The notes: generated by a model not told the origin, from the letters alone. A stretch of 64,000 nucleotides of DNA from Nocardia huaxiensis (GCF_013744875.1 NZ_CP059399.1:4836001-4900000); one strand, 5' to 3'. Numbered from the stretch's first letter, positions 1 through 9,607 are shown. Translations and numbers: made by a program.

Positions 1-16
1 ACTCGAAAGCAGAGAT

Positions 17-913
17 ATGACAGTCAAGACAGCCATCGTCACCGGTGCCGCCTCCGGCATCGGCATGGGCTATGCCGCCGCCCTGGTGGAGAAGGGCTAT
101 TTCGTCCTGGTCACCGATGTGAACGAGGTCGGAGCCAAGCAGGTTGCCGCCCACCTCACCTCGAAGGGGCCGGGGACCGCGGAGGCGGCCTTCCTCGATG
201 TGCGCGACGGTGACGCCATCCGCGCCACCGTGCAGGGTGTGAAGGACCGCTTCGGGCGGCTCGATCTGATGTTCAACAATGCGGGCATGTTCGTCGGCGG
301 GCCGGTCGAGGATCTCACACCCGAGCATTGGGACCGGGCCATCGACGTGATGATCCGCGGCGTCGCCTACGGTGTGGACGCCGCGTACAAGATCATGGTG
401 GAGCAGGGTTTCGGCGGCATCGTGAACACCGCCTCCATGGCGGGGCTGGCGACGATCGGCTACATGGGTCCTTACAACATGGCCAAGCACGCCGTGGTCG
501 GCATGAGCAACGCGCTGCACGGTGAGGCCAAGAAGCACGGCGTGCACGTCACGTGCGTGTGCCCGATCGCCATCAACACCAATATCCTGCTCGGCATCAA
601 TGACGGTCTGGGCGAATGGCGTGGCGGCGACGGGCTCGGCGCGTTCTACCGCCGGTTCGGACGGTTCGGCAAGTTCGTGCCGAACTTCATCTTGATGGAT
701 CCGGTAGTGCACGGCCGCAAGGTGCTCTTGGCCGTCCAACGCAACAAGGCGATCATCATCAAGCCCGCCTACGGCAAGGCCGTCTGGGTGCTGGCCCGCA
801 TCGGCCCGCGACTGCCCTATCTGGCAGGCGATGTCGGTACGCGCGTGCTCGCGAAGGTGGAACCGGTCTTCGTCCGCGCGGCCGAATCCCTGGATCCCGC
901 CCCCAAGGCGTGA
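17..913 (+). CDS. SDR family NAD(P)-dependent oxidoreductase
   Basis: This 298-residue protein is a classical short-chain dehydrogenase/reductase that would interconvert an alcohol and a ketone with NAD(P)H in the cytoplasm. The N-terminus carries the dinucleotide-binding TGAASGIG motif, NNAG follows near residue 90, and the catalytic triad is visible as the serine of NTASMAG and the YNMAK tetrad. The C-terminal 60 residues are longer than in a minimal 250-residue SDR and are typical of mycobacterial and nocardial members of unknown substrate. The ATG is preceded by a purine-rich AAAGCAGAG. Upstream sequence is cut by the window edge, so any operon partner on the left is unknown. The substrate cannot be inferred. 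Confidence 0.9.
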   Translation: MTVKTAIVTGAASGIGMGYAAALVEKGYFVLVTDVNEVGAKQVAAHLTSKGPGTAEAAFLDVRDGDAIRATVQGVKDRFGRLDLMFNNAGMFVGGPVEDLTPEHWDRAIDVMIRGVAYGVDAAYKIMVEQGFGGIVNTASMAGLATIGYMGPYNMAKHAVVGMSNALHGEAKKHGVHVTCVCPIAINTNILLGINDGLGEWRGGDGLGAFYRRFGRFGKFVPNFILMDPVVHGRKVLLAVQRNKAIIIKPAYGKAVWVLARIGPRLPYLAGDVGTRVLAKVEPVFVRAAESLDPAPKA

Positions 914-1230
914 TGAGGCCGCGCTGATCCGAGGAGGAGCGGGATGCCGAATGCGGTCGAGTCCGCCTCGAACCGGTAGCGCCGCAAGACATCGCACTGG
1001 CGCGGCGCACGGCTGCTGAACGTGGTCTGCTATCCGCTCTTCACCGCGACCGGCGGCCCATGCGGACCCGGACCGCCATCGGCCGGGAACGCACGTCACT
1101 GTTGCGGCGTCTCGCGATCTGTTCCGCCGGAAGCTATTTCGCCTTGTGGGCCGTCGCCGCGCCCGGCCGGCCGGGTCGCCGCCCATCGTCGTTCTGGATC
1201 CCATCAGAGAGTAAGAGGGGGAGAAGTGCG
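914..1230. other. intergenic, no supported gene
   Basis: These 317 bases separate the SDR from the CocE-type hydrolase. An in-frame ATG at 1060 could extend the hydrolase by 57 residues, but that extension is Arg/Pro-rich, resembles no secretion signal, and has no ribosome-binding site. I see no terminator or RNA gene. Confidence 0.5.
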
Positions 1231-3165
1231 ATGACGCACCCCGATGCTGTCCCGCGGCTGCGGCCGGGCACGAGTCCGACCGGTTCCCGTCCGCATGATG
1301 CCCGGTTCGATATCGGCCCCAAGCGTTTTCGCCGGGTGTGGGTCGAACGCGGCGTGCCGATCCGGCTGGCGGACGGGACGGTGCTGTCCGCCGACATCAC
1401 CCGCCCGGCGCACCGAGTCGGCGTGCCGGTCACCGATCTGCTGCCCGCGATCGTGACGTTCACCCCGTACAACAAGACGCTGCTCACCCGGGTAGCACCG
1501 TTACTCGGGCTGGCTCAGGCCGCGGGGCCGTTGCTCACCCGCGTGGTGCCGCCCTCGCCCGGTGGGCGGGCGACGCGACGCGAGCTGTTGCGGACGCTCG
1601 GCGGCGGCGCGATCGATCTGCTGCGCGCCAACCGGGTGCTGGTATCGCGCGGCTACGTTCACGTGCACATCGATGTGCGCGGCACCGGCAGTTCCACCGG
1701 TGTGCTGCAAATCCAGTCCGAGCGTGAGCAATTGGATTCAGTGGAGGCGCTGCGCTGGGTGCGCGAGCAGCCTTGGTGCGACGGCGATATCGGTCTGTAC
1801 GGCATCTCGTATTCGGCTATTTCGGCGCTGCACGCGGCGGCGCGTCGTCCCGAGGGTGTAAAGGCCGTGTTCGCCATGGTCGGTTCCACCGATCCGGGCA
1901 ATGATCTGCTCATGACCGGTGGCGCGCATACCGGTTTCATGATCGCCTGGCTGGCGGTGGTCAATGCGGCCAAGTGGGTGCCCACGGTGCCGGGACTGGT
2001 CGCGTCCGGAGCGGCGGGTAGCTATCTGCGTGACCGTCTCGCCAGCCCGCTGACCCGTTTCGCCGATGTGGTCGGGCTGGCGACACGCGACGAGCACCCG
2101 ATGAACTTCGCCGATACCGACGTGACCGAGGCGGTGGTCGCGGTGGACAGGATCACCGCTCCGACCTGGATTCACAGCGGATGGCACGACATCTTCGATC
2201 GGGGCAATACGCGCGCCTTCGAGCAACTCCGATTGTCCGGTGGCGCAAAGCAACTCGTCATGGACGACACATTCCACATCACCTCCGGATCCGGTTTCGG
2301 CGCACCGGGAAACCCGCAGCGGCTCAACGAATTGCACTGTGCGTTCTTCGACCGCTGGATCAAGGGGATCGATAACGGTATCGACGAGTACGGCCCGGTT
2401 ACTGTGCGGCAGTTGGGAAGTGGCGACTGGGTGCGACGTGACCGATTCCCGCATCCGGAGGTCTCGGTGCAGAAGTGGTACCTGTGCGCCGTACCCAGCG
2501 GCGTGGCCGAGCATGTCGCGATCGACGGCTCGCTGGTCGATATCCCCGCCCGTAAGCGCGCGCACCTCGACCTGCCCGATCGCAGACCGGGATTCGCCTC
2601 CCAGACCACCACCAGCACCCTCATGGGCGTGCCCGCGCTCCTGGGCAGGTCGTGGATCGTCGACGACCGCTCCGCCGAGCGTGCCGCCGTGGTCTTCACC
2701 GGCGCGCCGCTGCCGGCCGATCTGTTGCTCTCCGGAACCATGAACCTGCACCTGCGGGTGCTGGCGACCGGCACCGAAGCCTTCTGGGTGGTCACGGTCT
2801 GCGATGTCGCCCCTGACGGCAGTTCCGCGGTGATCAGCCGCGGGGCCCTGCGCTCGTCGCGTCGCGCTCTCGACCCGGTGGCCAGTACCTGGCTCGACGG
2901 CGAACTGGTCGGGGCCGAACATCCGCGCACCCGCGAGTCCATCCTCCCGGTGCTTCCCGATGAACCTCATGAGCTGGACATCCACCTCAATGCCACCGAG
3001 GCCGTCCTGCGCGCCGGTCACCGGCTGCGGGTGGCGGTCGCCCGCCGCAGCTGGCCGCGCTACCAGATCACCCCCGCGATGTCCCGAAACATCAAGGGCC
3101 AGGCCATCATTCTGGATCCGAAGCAGCCCAGCTGGCTCGCCTGCCAGGCCGTATACCCGGAGTGA
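1231..3165 (+). CDS. CocE/NonD family alpha/beta-hydrolase (X-Pro dipeptidyl-peptidase S15-like)
   Basis: This 644-residue protein has the two-part layout of cocaine-esterase and glutaryl-acylase-like hydrolases: an N-terminal S15 alpha/beta-hydrolase domain and a C-terminal jelly-roll (PepX_C-like) domain. The nucleophile elbow is GISYS in the N-terminal third, after the RGTGSS segment that usually precedes it. An Asp-rich DDTFH segment further on may supply the catalytic His. The start at 1231 is chosen because AGGGGGAGA lies just upstream; longer in-frame starts lack this. The protein would hydrolyse an ester or amide, substrate unknown. It stands alone and converges on the methyltransferase gene, with a hairpin terminator between them. 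Confidence 0.85.
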   Translation: MTHPDAVPRLRPGTSPTGSRPHDARFDIGPKRFRRVWVERGVPIRLADGTVLSADITRPAHRVGVPVTDLLPAIVTFTPYNKTLLTRVAPLLGLAQAAGPLLTRVVPPSPGGRATRRELLRTLGGGAIDLLRANRVLVSRGYVHVHIDVRGTGSSTGVLQIQSEREQLDSVEALRWVREQPWCDGDIGLYGISYSAISALHAAARRPEGVKAVFAMVGSTDPGNDLLMTGGAHTGFMIAWLAVVNAAKWVPTVPGLVASGAAGSYLRDRLASPLTRFADVVGLATRDEHPMNFADTDVTEAVVAVDRITAPTWIHSGWHDIFDRGNTRAFEQLRLSGGAKQLVMDDTFHITSGSGFGAPGNPQRLNELHCAFFDRWIKGIDNGIDEYGPVTVRQLGSGDWVRRDRFPHPEVSVQKWYLCAVPSGVAEHVAIDGSLVDIPARKRAHLDLPDRRPGFASQTTTSTLMGVPALLGRSWIVDDRSAERAAVVFTGAPLPADLLLSGTMNLHLRVLATGTEAFWVVTVCDVAPDGSSAVISRGALRSSRRALDPVASTWLDGELVGAEHPRTRESILPVLPDEPHELDIHLNATEAVLRAGHRLRVAVARRSWPRYQITPAMSRNIKGQAIILDPKQPSWLACQAVYPE

Positions 3166-3174
3166 GATCGAGGG

Positions 3175-3214
3175 GTGGATCGCCTCGCCGGAGTTCTTCC
3201 GCGAGGCGATCCAC
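3175..3214. terminator. bidirectional hairpin terminator between convergent genes
   Basis: A perfect 14-bp inverted repeat, GTGGATCGCCTCGC and its complement, flanks a 12-nt loop. It lies in the 59-bp gap between the convergent hydrolase and methyltransferase genes. There is no U-run, as is common for actinobacterial terminators. Confidence 0.7.
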
Positions 3215-3224
3215 AATCAGGGGA

Positions 3225-3872
3225 TCAGCCTCGTTTGCCGACGGTGATGACGTCGGGCACCCAGCGGCTGTACCAGGGCCGCGTCACCGCGCGTTGCTCG
3301 ACGATCTCGAAACCCGCGTCCTGGAAGACCTTTCGGATCTCAGCCGAGGTCGGTGCGTGCGCAGGCATGAGTCGGCGTGCGCTCGAACGCTGGATGGGCC
3401 GGGCCCAGCGGGCGTCGGTGGCCGGGGTGCAGACCACCGCCACGCCGCCGGGCCGCAACACGCGGTGGAATTCGCGCAGCGCTCGCGCCTGATCGAAGAA
3501 GTGGAACGCGGTGGTGGTGGTCACCGCGTCCACCGAGGCATCGGGCAGGCTCAATTGTTCGGCGGGCTCGTTGCGCCAGCGCACCGCGGGGTTGCGCCGG
3601 CGCGCCTTGGCCAGCATGCCGGGCGACATGTCGATGCCCCAGACGGTGTCCAGGTCACGGGCCAGCCGGGAGGTGAGAATCCCGGTACCACAACCGATAT
3701 CGGCCACCGTGCGCGCGCCTGCGGCCTCCAGGGCGCGGACCACGTCGTCCTGCGGCGGCCGGTACAGATACCACTGCAAGATGGGCAGGTCGTAGCCCAG
3801 CGACGCCACCGAGAAGAACGCGGCGACAAGGGAATTGAGGCCACGGCGGGAGGCGGGGGCGACGGCGGTCAC
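3225..3872 (-). CDS. class I SAM-dependent methyltransferase
   Basis: The 215-residue protein has the SAM-binding motif I as DIGCGTG near residue 55, an acidic GIDMSPGML motif II, and the LRPGG segment before strand 5, all typical of methyltransferase type 11/25 enzymes. The GTG start overlaps the TGA stop of the flavin monooxygenase gene by four bases (GTGA), so the two are translationally coupled. It is the last gene of the run from the UbiB-like gene through the monooxygenase. The pairing suggests that an oxidised product is methylated, but no substrate is evident. Confidence 0.85.
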   Translation of the reverse strand: MTAVAPASRRGLNSLVAAFFSVASLGYDLPILQWYLYRPPQDDVVRALEAAGARTVADIGCGTGILTSRLARDLDTVWGIDMSPGMLAKARRRNPAVRWRNEPAEQLSLPDASVDAVTTTTAFHFFDQARALREFHRVLRPGGVAVVCTPATDARWARPIQRSSARRLMPAHAPTSAEIRKVFQDAGFEIVEQRAVTRPWYSRWVPDVITVGKRG

Positions 3873-5476
3873 GCGGTCACCTCGGCCGCCGCGGCGGCCT
3901 TGCCGTTGCTGCCGGCCTTGGCCGCGGGCACGGCGGCCAGTTGTTCGTAGCGGTAGTCGTCGAGCGGGAACTGCCGCAGCCCCCGGCTCGCCTCGAAGAA
4001 GCCCGACGGGCGCAGATAGGTGGTGTCGCCCTGCGAGTTTCGGTAGTAGGTGTTGGTGCCGCCATTGAGGTCGGCCAGGTAGTAGCGCAGGATCTCGCTG
4101 TTGCGGTGGATCGTGCGGTGGTATTCGTCGGCGACGTCCTTGCGGATCTCCAGCAGAGTCGCACCGCGACGGCGACATTCGGTGATGGCGCGCACCGCGT
4201 GGTCGGCGGACATCTCCACGAAGTCGTGCCAGCCCGATCCGGTCCAGCAGTAGGGGCCGACCAGCATGAACCGGTTCGGCAGTCCCGCCACGGTGACCCC
4301 CTGGTACGCCTGCAGTCCCTCGGCCCGGTAGAACTCGCCGAGGTCGAAACCGTTGCGCCCCACGATGGTTCCCGTCACGTAGGTCTCCGGATCGGAGAAC
4401 ACGTCGTAGCCGGTGGCCAGCACGATGGCGTCGAAGTCGCGTTCGACACCGTCGCGGGTACGGATGCCGGTCGCGGTGACGGTCTCGATCGAGTCGGTGA
4501 CCAGGTCCACATTGGTGCGGTTGAAGGTGGTCAGGTAGTAGGTATTGGCGGTGGGTCGCTTGGTGATCGGGCCGAAATCGGGAGTCAGTGCGGCCGCCGC
4601 GACCGGATCCTTGACCAGCAGCCGCACGTATCGGCCGTACGCCTTGATGATCGTTTTGTCGAAGGCCCGCAGGAAGGGCTTGACCAGGTTCGGTGGGGTG
4701 CTGACCAGAAATCGGCCCGCCATATCGACCACGACGAGGATCGCCTGATGGATCAGCGGCAGCACGCCCGGCACCCCCAGCAGGGCTTTGAGCGCGCGGG
4801 GAGTGCGGAAGTCGGGCTTGGGCATGGACCACACCGGGGTGCGCTGGAATACGGTCATCGCGCCGACCCGATCAGCGATGGCCGGGATGATCTGCACGGC
4901 CGACGCTCCCGTGCCGATGACCGCGACCCGCTTGCCGGTGAGGTCGTAGTCGTGGTCCCAGGCGGTGGGCCGCTGAAGTTTGCCCGTATACGTCTCCACT
5001 CCAGGGATGGCGTCCGCCTTCGGGCGCACGAATGCGCCGACCGCGCTGATGACGTGGCGCGCGGTGATCACCTGTCCGGTGCTGGTGTGCAAGCGCCACA
5101 GGTGGTTGGCGTCGTCGAATTCCTCGCGTTGGACATTCACGCCGAATCGCGCGTGCGGGTACAGCCCGTATTTGCGTGCGACGTCGGTGTGGTAGTGCTT
5201 GACCTCGGGGCCGTAGGGGAAGAACCGCTCCCAGTCGGTGCGTCGGTCGAACGAGAATTGGTATGCGGGCCAAGGGATGTCGACCGACAGTCCGGGGTAG
5301 GTATTCTCGTGCCAGCTGCCGCCGAAGTCGGTGTCGCGCTCGAGGATCACGAAGTCGTCGATGCCCGCCGCGGCGAGTTTGACGCCCGCAGCGATACCCC
5401 CGGGGCCCGCCCCGATGATCGCGACCTCATGATCGGGGTGGATTCGTTTCGTTGTGGTCGTGTGTGATCTGGTCAC
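3869..5476 (-). CDS. flavin-containing monooxygenase (class B, Baeyer-Villiger-like)
   Basis: From the GTG start the protein has 535 residues. GAGPGGIAAG near the N-terminus binds FAD, and GTGASAVQ in the middle binds NADPH. The segment where Baeyer-Villiger enzymes carry FxGxxxHxxxW reads YTGKLQRPTAW, so Phe is replaced by Tyr and the conserved His by Arg; true Baeyer-Villiger activity is therefore uncertain. An ATG at 5584 is in frame, but a -10-like TATACT and an operator sit between it and the GTG at 5476, and the intervening residues resemble no domain, so I take the GTG. The next gene, a methyltransferase, overlaps by four bases. Likely regulated by the GntR protein at 7115. Confidence 0.85.
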   Translation of the reverse strand: MTRSHTTTTKRIHPDHEVAIIGAGPGGIAAGVKLAAAGIDDFVILERDTDFGGSWHENTYPGLSVDIPWPAYQFSFDRRTDWERFFPYGPEVKHYHTDVARKYGLYPHARFGVNVQREEFDDANHLWRLHTSTGQVITARHVISAVGAFVRPKADAIPGVETYTGKLQRPTAWDHDYDLTGKRVAVIGTGASAVQIIPAIADRVGAMTVFQRTPVWSMPKPDFRTPRALKALLGVPGVLPLIHQAILVVVDMAGRFLVSTPPNLVKPFLRAFDKTIIKAYGRYVRLLVKDPVAAAALTPDFGPITKRPTANTYYLTTFNRTNVDLVTDSIETVTATGIRTRDGVERDFDAIVLATGYDVFSDPETYVTGTIVGRNGFDLGEFYRAEGLQAYQGVTVAGLPNRFMLVGPYCWTGSGWHDFVEMSADHAVRAITECRRRGATLLEIRKDVADEYHRTIHRNSEILRYYLADLNGGTNTYYRNSQGDTTYLRPSGFFEASRGLRQFPLDDYRYEQLAAVPAAKAGSNGKAAAAAEVTA

Positions 5477-5520
5477 TGCCGCCCCGCTTCTCGTGGGTGT
5501 CGGTGGCCGCCTGCGGCCAT

Positions 5521-5537
5521 CTGTCTGAGACAGTATA
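5521..5537 (-). promoter_or_regulatory. promoter -10 with GntR-type operator CTGTC-N3-GACAG
   Basis: On the minus strand TATACT (5537-5532) is followed directly by the palindrome CTGTC-TCA-GACAG (5533-5521). The same spacing of a TAnnCT element and CTGTC-N3-GACAG occurs at 7065-7081. The site lies 45 bp upstream of the chosen GTG of the monooxygenase, consistent with repression at the transcription start. Confidence 0.6.
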
Positions 5538-5590
5538 GAAAGCCGAGGCGACAACAGCACCTGTTCGCTGGGAAGATCGGGCATTTCGCC

Positions 5591-7021
5591 TTAGACACGC
5601 CGCAACGACACGCCGTTTCCCGCAGCCGTGCGGGCCCGCGCCCGGGCTCGGATGGCCTCGAATTCCGGCAGCCGCTCGATGGCGATGTCCCCGGCTGGGA
5701 TCGTCGCCCCGAGTTGGGCCAGCACCGCGACCATGGACAGCAGGGTCCGGCTGTAGGACCACAGCGCCGGCGGCATCGCCAGGTGCCGGTGCACGTTGTC
5801 CAGGCGCGGACTCAGTCCCTCGCCGATCCGGGCGCGCAGCCATTCGGTACTGAACTCGGCGGTCGGCTCCAGCGCCATCCGCACGAAAGGGTCCAGCACC
5901 CGGGTGAATTCGGCGATGTCGACGTCCTGTCCCGGGGGGATGAATCCGTAGTCGCGCAACAGCGCGTCGAATTCGTCCGCGCTGCCGTTGAGTGCGGCCT
6001 CGAGGGCGGGGGCAATCATGTCGTCGAATCCTGGCGGTTGGGGCGTGCACGCGCCGAAGTCGATCACCCCGAGCCGCCCGTCGGGCAGGATCACGAAATT
6101 GCCTGGATGTGGGTCGCAGTAGATCAGGCCGGTGCGTGCCGGGCTGAGCATGCAGAACCGAAATATGCTGGCCCCGACACGGTCTCGGGTCTCGGACGGC
6201 ATTCCGTGCAGGAGCGCCGTGGTGAGCAGCTCGCCGTCCAGCCACTCGGTCACCAGGACTCCCGCGCGCTGCTCGACCACCCTGGGTATCGCGAATTCCG
6301 GATCGTCCGTGTACTTTTCGGCGGCTATCCGCTGGTTCTCGGCTTCACGGCGATAGTCCAGTTCGATTCGGATGCCTTCGCAGAGTTCGCCCACGAGGCC
6401 GTCCAGATCCATGCTGGGCAGCATGACGCCCGCGACGAATGCCAGGTGCCGCACCTGCCGCAGATCCGATTCGATGGCCTCGGCCACGCCGGGGTACTGG
6501 ATCTTGACCGCGACCGGTGTCCCGTCACGCCAAATCGCCCGGTGCACTTGGCCGATGGAGGCCGCCATGGGGCGCCGGTCGTCGAATTCGAGGAAGGCGT
6601 CGCGCCAATCCGGGCCGAGGTACTGGGTCATGGCCGCGTGCACCGCACCGGGCAGCATGGGTGGCGCCGCAAATTGCAGGTTGGCCAGCGCTTCCCGGTA
6701 GGGCCCGGCGATCTCGTACGGTAGACCGCCGGGGTAGAGGGCCAGAATCTGGCCCAGCTTGGCCGCGCATCCGCGCAGATTGCCGAGCACCTCGAAGATG
6801 TGCCGGGCGGTCCGCTCCCGAATCTCGGCGTACACGGTCTCCGCGGGGGCACCGTGGAGAAGTTTGCCCAGACCCGCCGCGTGCCGACCCGCGTAGGCGA
6901 TCGGCAGGGCGGCCAGCCGCACGGTGCGGGCAGCCGGATGGGCGGGTGGGTGGCCAGACGGATCCGCTGGTCGGGAACCGAACTTCCGCGACCGTCGAGT
7001 GCCGCCAAGCCAATCCGTCAT
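5591..7021 (-). CDS. ABC1/UbiB (AarF) family atypical kinase
   Basis: The 476-residue protein shows the marks of the ABC1 protein-kinase-like family: the KLGQ motif (AAKLGQIL) near residue 85, the ATP-binding lysine in [10 protein letters not shown], the EWLDGE hinge, and the catalytic and metal loop DPHPGNF followed by DFGA. Family members act on isoprenoid lipids and quinones (UbiB/COQ8) through a poorly defined ATPase. There is no obvious transmembrane tail. The ATG has GAGGA six bases upstream. It diverges from the GntR regulator and is followed after 114 bases by the flavin monooxygenase, which has its own promoter. Confidence 0.88.
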   Translation of the reverse strand: MTDWLGGTRRSRKFGSRPADPSGHPPAHPAARTVRLAALPIAYAGRHAAGLGKLLHGAPAETVYAEIRERTARHIFEVLGNLRGCAAKLGQILALYPGGLPYEIAGPYREALANLQFAAPPMLPGAVHAAMTQYLGPDWRDAFLEFDDRRPMAASIGQVHRAIWRDGTPVAVKIQYPGVAEAIESDLRQVRHLAFVAGVMLPSMDLDGLVGELCEGIRIELDYRREAENQRIAAEKYTDDPEFAIPRVVEQRAGVLVTEWLDGELLTTALLHGMPSETRDRVGASIFRFCMLSPARTGLIYCDPHPGNFVILPDGRLGVIDFGACTPQPPGFDDMIAPALEAALNGSADEFDALLRDYGFIPPGQDVDIAEFTRVLDPFVRMALEPTAEFSTEWLRARIGEGLSPRLDNVHRHLAMPPALWSYSRTLLSMVAVLAQLGATIPAGDIAIERLPEFEAIRARARARTAAGNGVSLRRV

Positions 7022-7068
7022 TCAGTCCTCACCCCGCGACATGCCGCACCGCACGGTCCTACCGTACG

Positions 7069-7081
7069 CTGTCCTAGACAG
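7069..7081. promoter_or_regulatory. operator CTGTC-N3-GACAG in divergent promoter region
   Basis: CTGTCCTAGACAG lies in the 93-bp gap between the UbiB-like gene and the gntR-like gene, preceded on the plus strand by TACGCT. It repeats the arrangement found at 5521-5537. GntR proteins usually bind short palindromes of this type and control neighbouring genes and themselves. Confidence 0.6.
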
Positions 7082-7114
7082 TAGCGACACATCGTCGTCG
7101 GAGAAGGGCATGAG

Positions 7115-7885
7115 GTGAGCAGCCAGGTCGGAGCATCGGAGGTGGCCGATGAACTGGGCCGGCGTATCGCGGCCGGGCGGTACCAACCGGGCGCGCTGAT
7201 GCCGTCGGTGCGCAAGCTCGCCGAGGAGTTCGAGATCAGCAAGGCTACCGCGCAAGTGGCGCTGAGCAGGCTCGAGGCCGCCCGGTTCGTCGTCGCCGAA
7301 CGCGCCCGCGGCTTCGTCGTGCAGGATGTTCACTCGCACGGTGGTTTCGACGTGTACGGCATACTGTTCCGGCTGTCGATGAGCGATCCGGAGCAGGCGG
7401 TGGCTACCTTCACCGATATCGTCGACATGGAGCGCTCGGTGCTCTTCGACGTCATCGGCGCGTACGCGCAACTGCCCGAACGCGTGAGCACCGATCGGCT
7501 CACCCCCGTGGTGAACGCGATGGAGGAGTTGGCCCAGCGGGACGACGTCGATCTCGCCGAGTTCCTCGCCCGGGAATTCGATCTGCTGCGCCGAATGGCG
7601 CTCGCCGCAGGGCAATCGGCAGTTCTGGCATTGCTCAATTCACTGGCCGAGCTGATCGGTGGTGTCCCCGAGGCCGTCGATGCGTATTTCGTGGCCGACC
7701 CGTCCGGGCACGTGCTGTTCTGGCGAGCCATCGTCAATGCGCTCAGCCGTCCCGATCTGCCCCACGAAGCCGAGTACGCCCTGGTCGGGGATCTGCTCGC
7801 GCTCTATCATCAGCGGGTCGTCACCCGATTCGGCACTCTGGTCGCGCCCACGCATCCTCGCGTCGCCCCCGCCGAATCCGCTTGA
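7115..7885 (+). CDS. GntR family transcriptional regulator
   Basis: Residues 8-70 form a GntR winged helix-turn-helix (signature PSVRKLAEEFEISKATAQVAL). The remaining 185 residues are predicted all-helical and resemble a FadR/FCD-type effector domain, though I cannot identify its ligand. The GTG start has GGAGAAGG eight bases upstream; the ATG five bases earlier opens a frame that stops after two codons. It is divergent from the UbiB-like gene, and the palindromes at 7069 and 5521 are its probable operators, so it likely controls the UbiB, monooxygenase and methyltransferase genes and itself. Confidence 0.85.
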   Translation: MSSQVGASEVADELGRRIAAGRYQPGALMPSVRKLAEEFEISKATAQVALSRLEAARFVVAERARGFVVQDVHSHGGFDVYGILFRLSMSDPEQAVATFTDIVDMERSVLFDVIGAYAQLPERVSTDRLTPVVNAMEELAQRDDVDLAEFLAREFDLLRRMALAAGQSAVLALLNSLAELIGGVPEAVDAYFVADPSGHVLFWRAIVNALSRPDLPHEAEYALVGDLLALYHQRVVTRFGTLVAPTHPRVAPAESA

Positions 7886-8009
7886 ATCTTACTGTTCACG
7901 AGGGAACGGGCATGCCCGAACCTTGTCGGGCGCGTGAGTGACCAGGGCGGCGGGCTCGGTCGCCTGCGGGGATGCGCGAGGAAGGGGCAGTCCGGCGCGG
8001 TCGATCCGT

Positions 8010-8130
8010 ACACTCGAGGCGTCCGAAGATGCGGTGTAGCAAGATGTTCGCCTCGATCATGTAGAAGTTGGTGCCCGGGCAGCGGTGCTTGGTGGCACCG
8101 ACTGGTGGCCTGGGTTTCTCGGGATTCTGC
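8010..8130 (-). pseudogene. cytochrome P450 C-terminal relic (heme-binding loop)
   Basis: One frame reads VGATKHRCPGTNFYMIEAN followed by an ILLHRIFGRLE-like helix, which matches the region around the heme-ligating cysteine and the start of the L helix of cytochrome P450s. There are stop codons just upstream and no recognisable I or K helix, so it is a fragment. It sits in a decayed stretch between the GntR gene and the GGDEF relic. Confidence 0.5.
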
Positions 8131-8460
8131 GGGGTGTAGTAAGCATTTGGTCACGCCGATCCATGCCCCGATTGCGAAGAGGCCCCTGTGAGTAGTGCTC
8201 ACCGACCGGAATCCGAGGAGTTCGGACCGGATGTGGGTGATCGCGGGATTTCGATCGAATCAGGGTGACTGCTTTAGATGAGCCTCCGATTCTGACCTCG
8301 GCCGCTGCTGGGCTTCGCCACTTGCGCTTTGAGATGCCGCGCCGGTTGTTCCTGATCGTTCAGGTCTTGGTGCTCATCTGCTCGAAATACTCGACCGCGC
8401 CTCATCTTCGAAGGCACTGTGGTGTACAGGAACTGGTTTTCGATGCACTGCGCGGATCGG
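8131..8460. other. decayed sequence, no supported gene
   Basis: Open frames cross these 330 bases on both strands, but none has domain-like sequence, a ribosome-binding site or consistent third-position GC. It lies between two gene relics and is probably further decayed coding sequence. Confidence 0.4.
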
Positions 8461-8998
<538 letters not shown>

Positions 8999-9251
8999 GC
9001 TGAGCGATATGTGTCGCTAGGACGACCAGGTGAGCAGGATTCTCCTGTCGCCCGCAGGTCGACGAACGGATGTCTGCAGACGGCGAAATCACTGGCTGCG
9101 GCAGCAAATTTGACATCAAATTTGGCATCACGACAGGGCGCGACCCGGCGGACGGGGTGGGACCAGCCGGACACTGTAGACGATTGAAAACCCGCTGTCC
9201 TGCACGAATGGGATGCTGCGGTACCCGAAAATACGTCCTGGACTGTTTCCC

Positions 9252-9300
9252 GTTGGCTCATAACCCAGAGGTCGCAGGTTCAAATCCTGTCCCCGCTACT
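9252..9300 (+). pseudogene. 3' remnant of tRNA-Met(CAU), probable old attachment site
   Basis: The sequence from GGCTCATAACCCAGAGG through the T-arm GGTTCAAATCC and the acceptor 3' strand CCCCGCTACT matches the 3' two thirds of an actinobacterial CAU tRNA, most like the initiator tRNA. The acceptor 5' strand, D-arm and part of the anticodon 5' stem are absent, so no cloverleaf can form. A strong terminator follows at once. A 3' tRNA end without its 5' half is the usual scar left by an integrase-driven element that targeted a tRNA gene. Confidence 0.7.
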
Positions 9301-9304
9301 AGGG

Positions 9305-9341
9305 AAAACGGCCCCGGAACCACTGGTTCCGGGGCCGTTTT
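9305..9341 (+). terminator. rho-independent terminator after the tRNA remnant
   Basis: A perfect 17-bp stem, AAAACGGCCCCGGAACC and its complement, encloses a three-base ACT loop and ends in a T-run. It starts five bases after the tRNA 3' end, the normal place for a tRNA terminator, which suggests it came with the original tRNA sequence. Confidence 0.9.
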
Positions 9342-9607
9342 TCGTTGGATTGGCAACGTCAGCCAAACGAAGTGTCATCCGTCGCGGGACGTCCCATGCT
9401 GTTCGTGGTGGTCGTCAGGCCAGGTCGGTTGCTCCCAGGTCCGTGCTCGACGACTGATATCACGCCTCCCCCCGAAGAACAGGATCTGGTTGCATGCGCC
9501 CCGTCGACCCGGTCCTGTCGGCTGCTGGGCCACGTTCAGGGCGTATCCGGCGTGATCGGCTTGCGGTTCAATCGTGTTGTGGGCGTGAGGTAGTCGCCGC
9601 CCGGCTT

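Noticed and set aside
1738..3216. Long open frame (492 residues) on the minus strand opposite the CocE-type hydrolase
   Set aside because: It is the complement of a strongly supported gene in high-GC DNA, is Gly/His/Arg-rich, has no domain and no ribosome-binding site.
3941..5467. Open frame of 508 residues on the plus strand opposite the flavin monooxygenase
   Set aside because: Mirror frame of a gene with clear FAD and NADPH motifs; composition is typical of antisense frames.
5477..5584. ATG start of the flavin monooxygenase at 5584
   Set aside because: A -10 element and an operator lie downstream of it, and the extra 36 residues do not resemble the family.
9252..9300. Functional tRNA-Met gene
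   Set aside because: The 5' acceptor strand, D-arm and part of the anticodon stem are absent upstream, so no cloverleaf can form.
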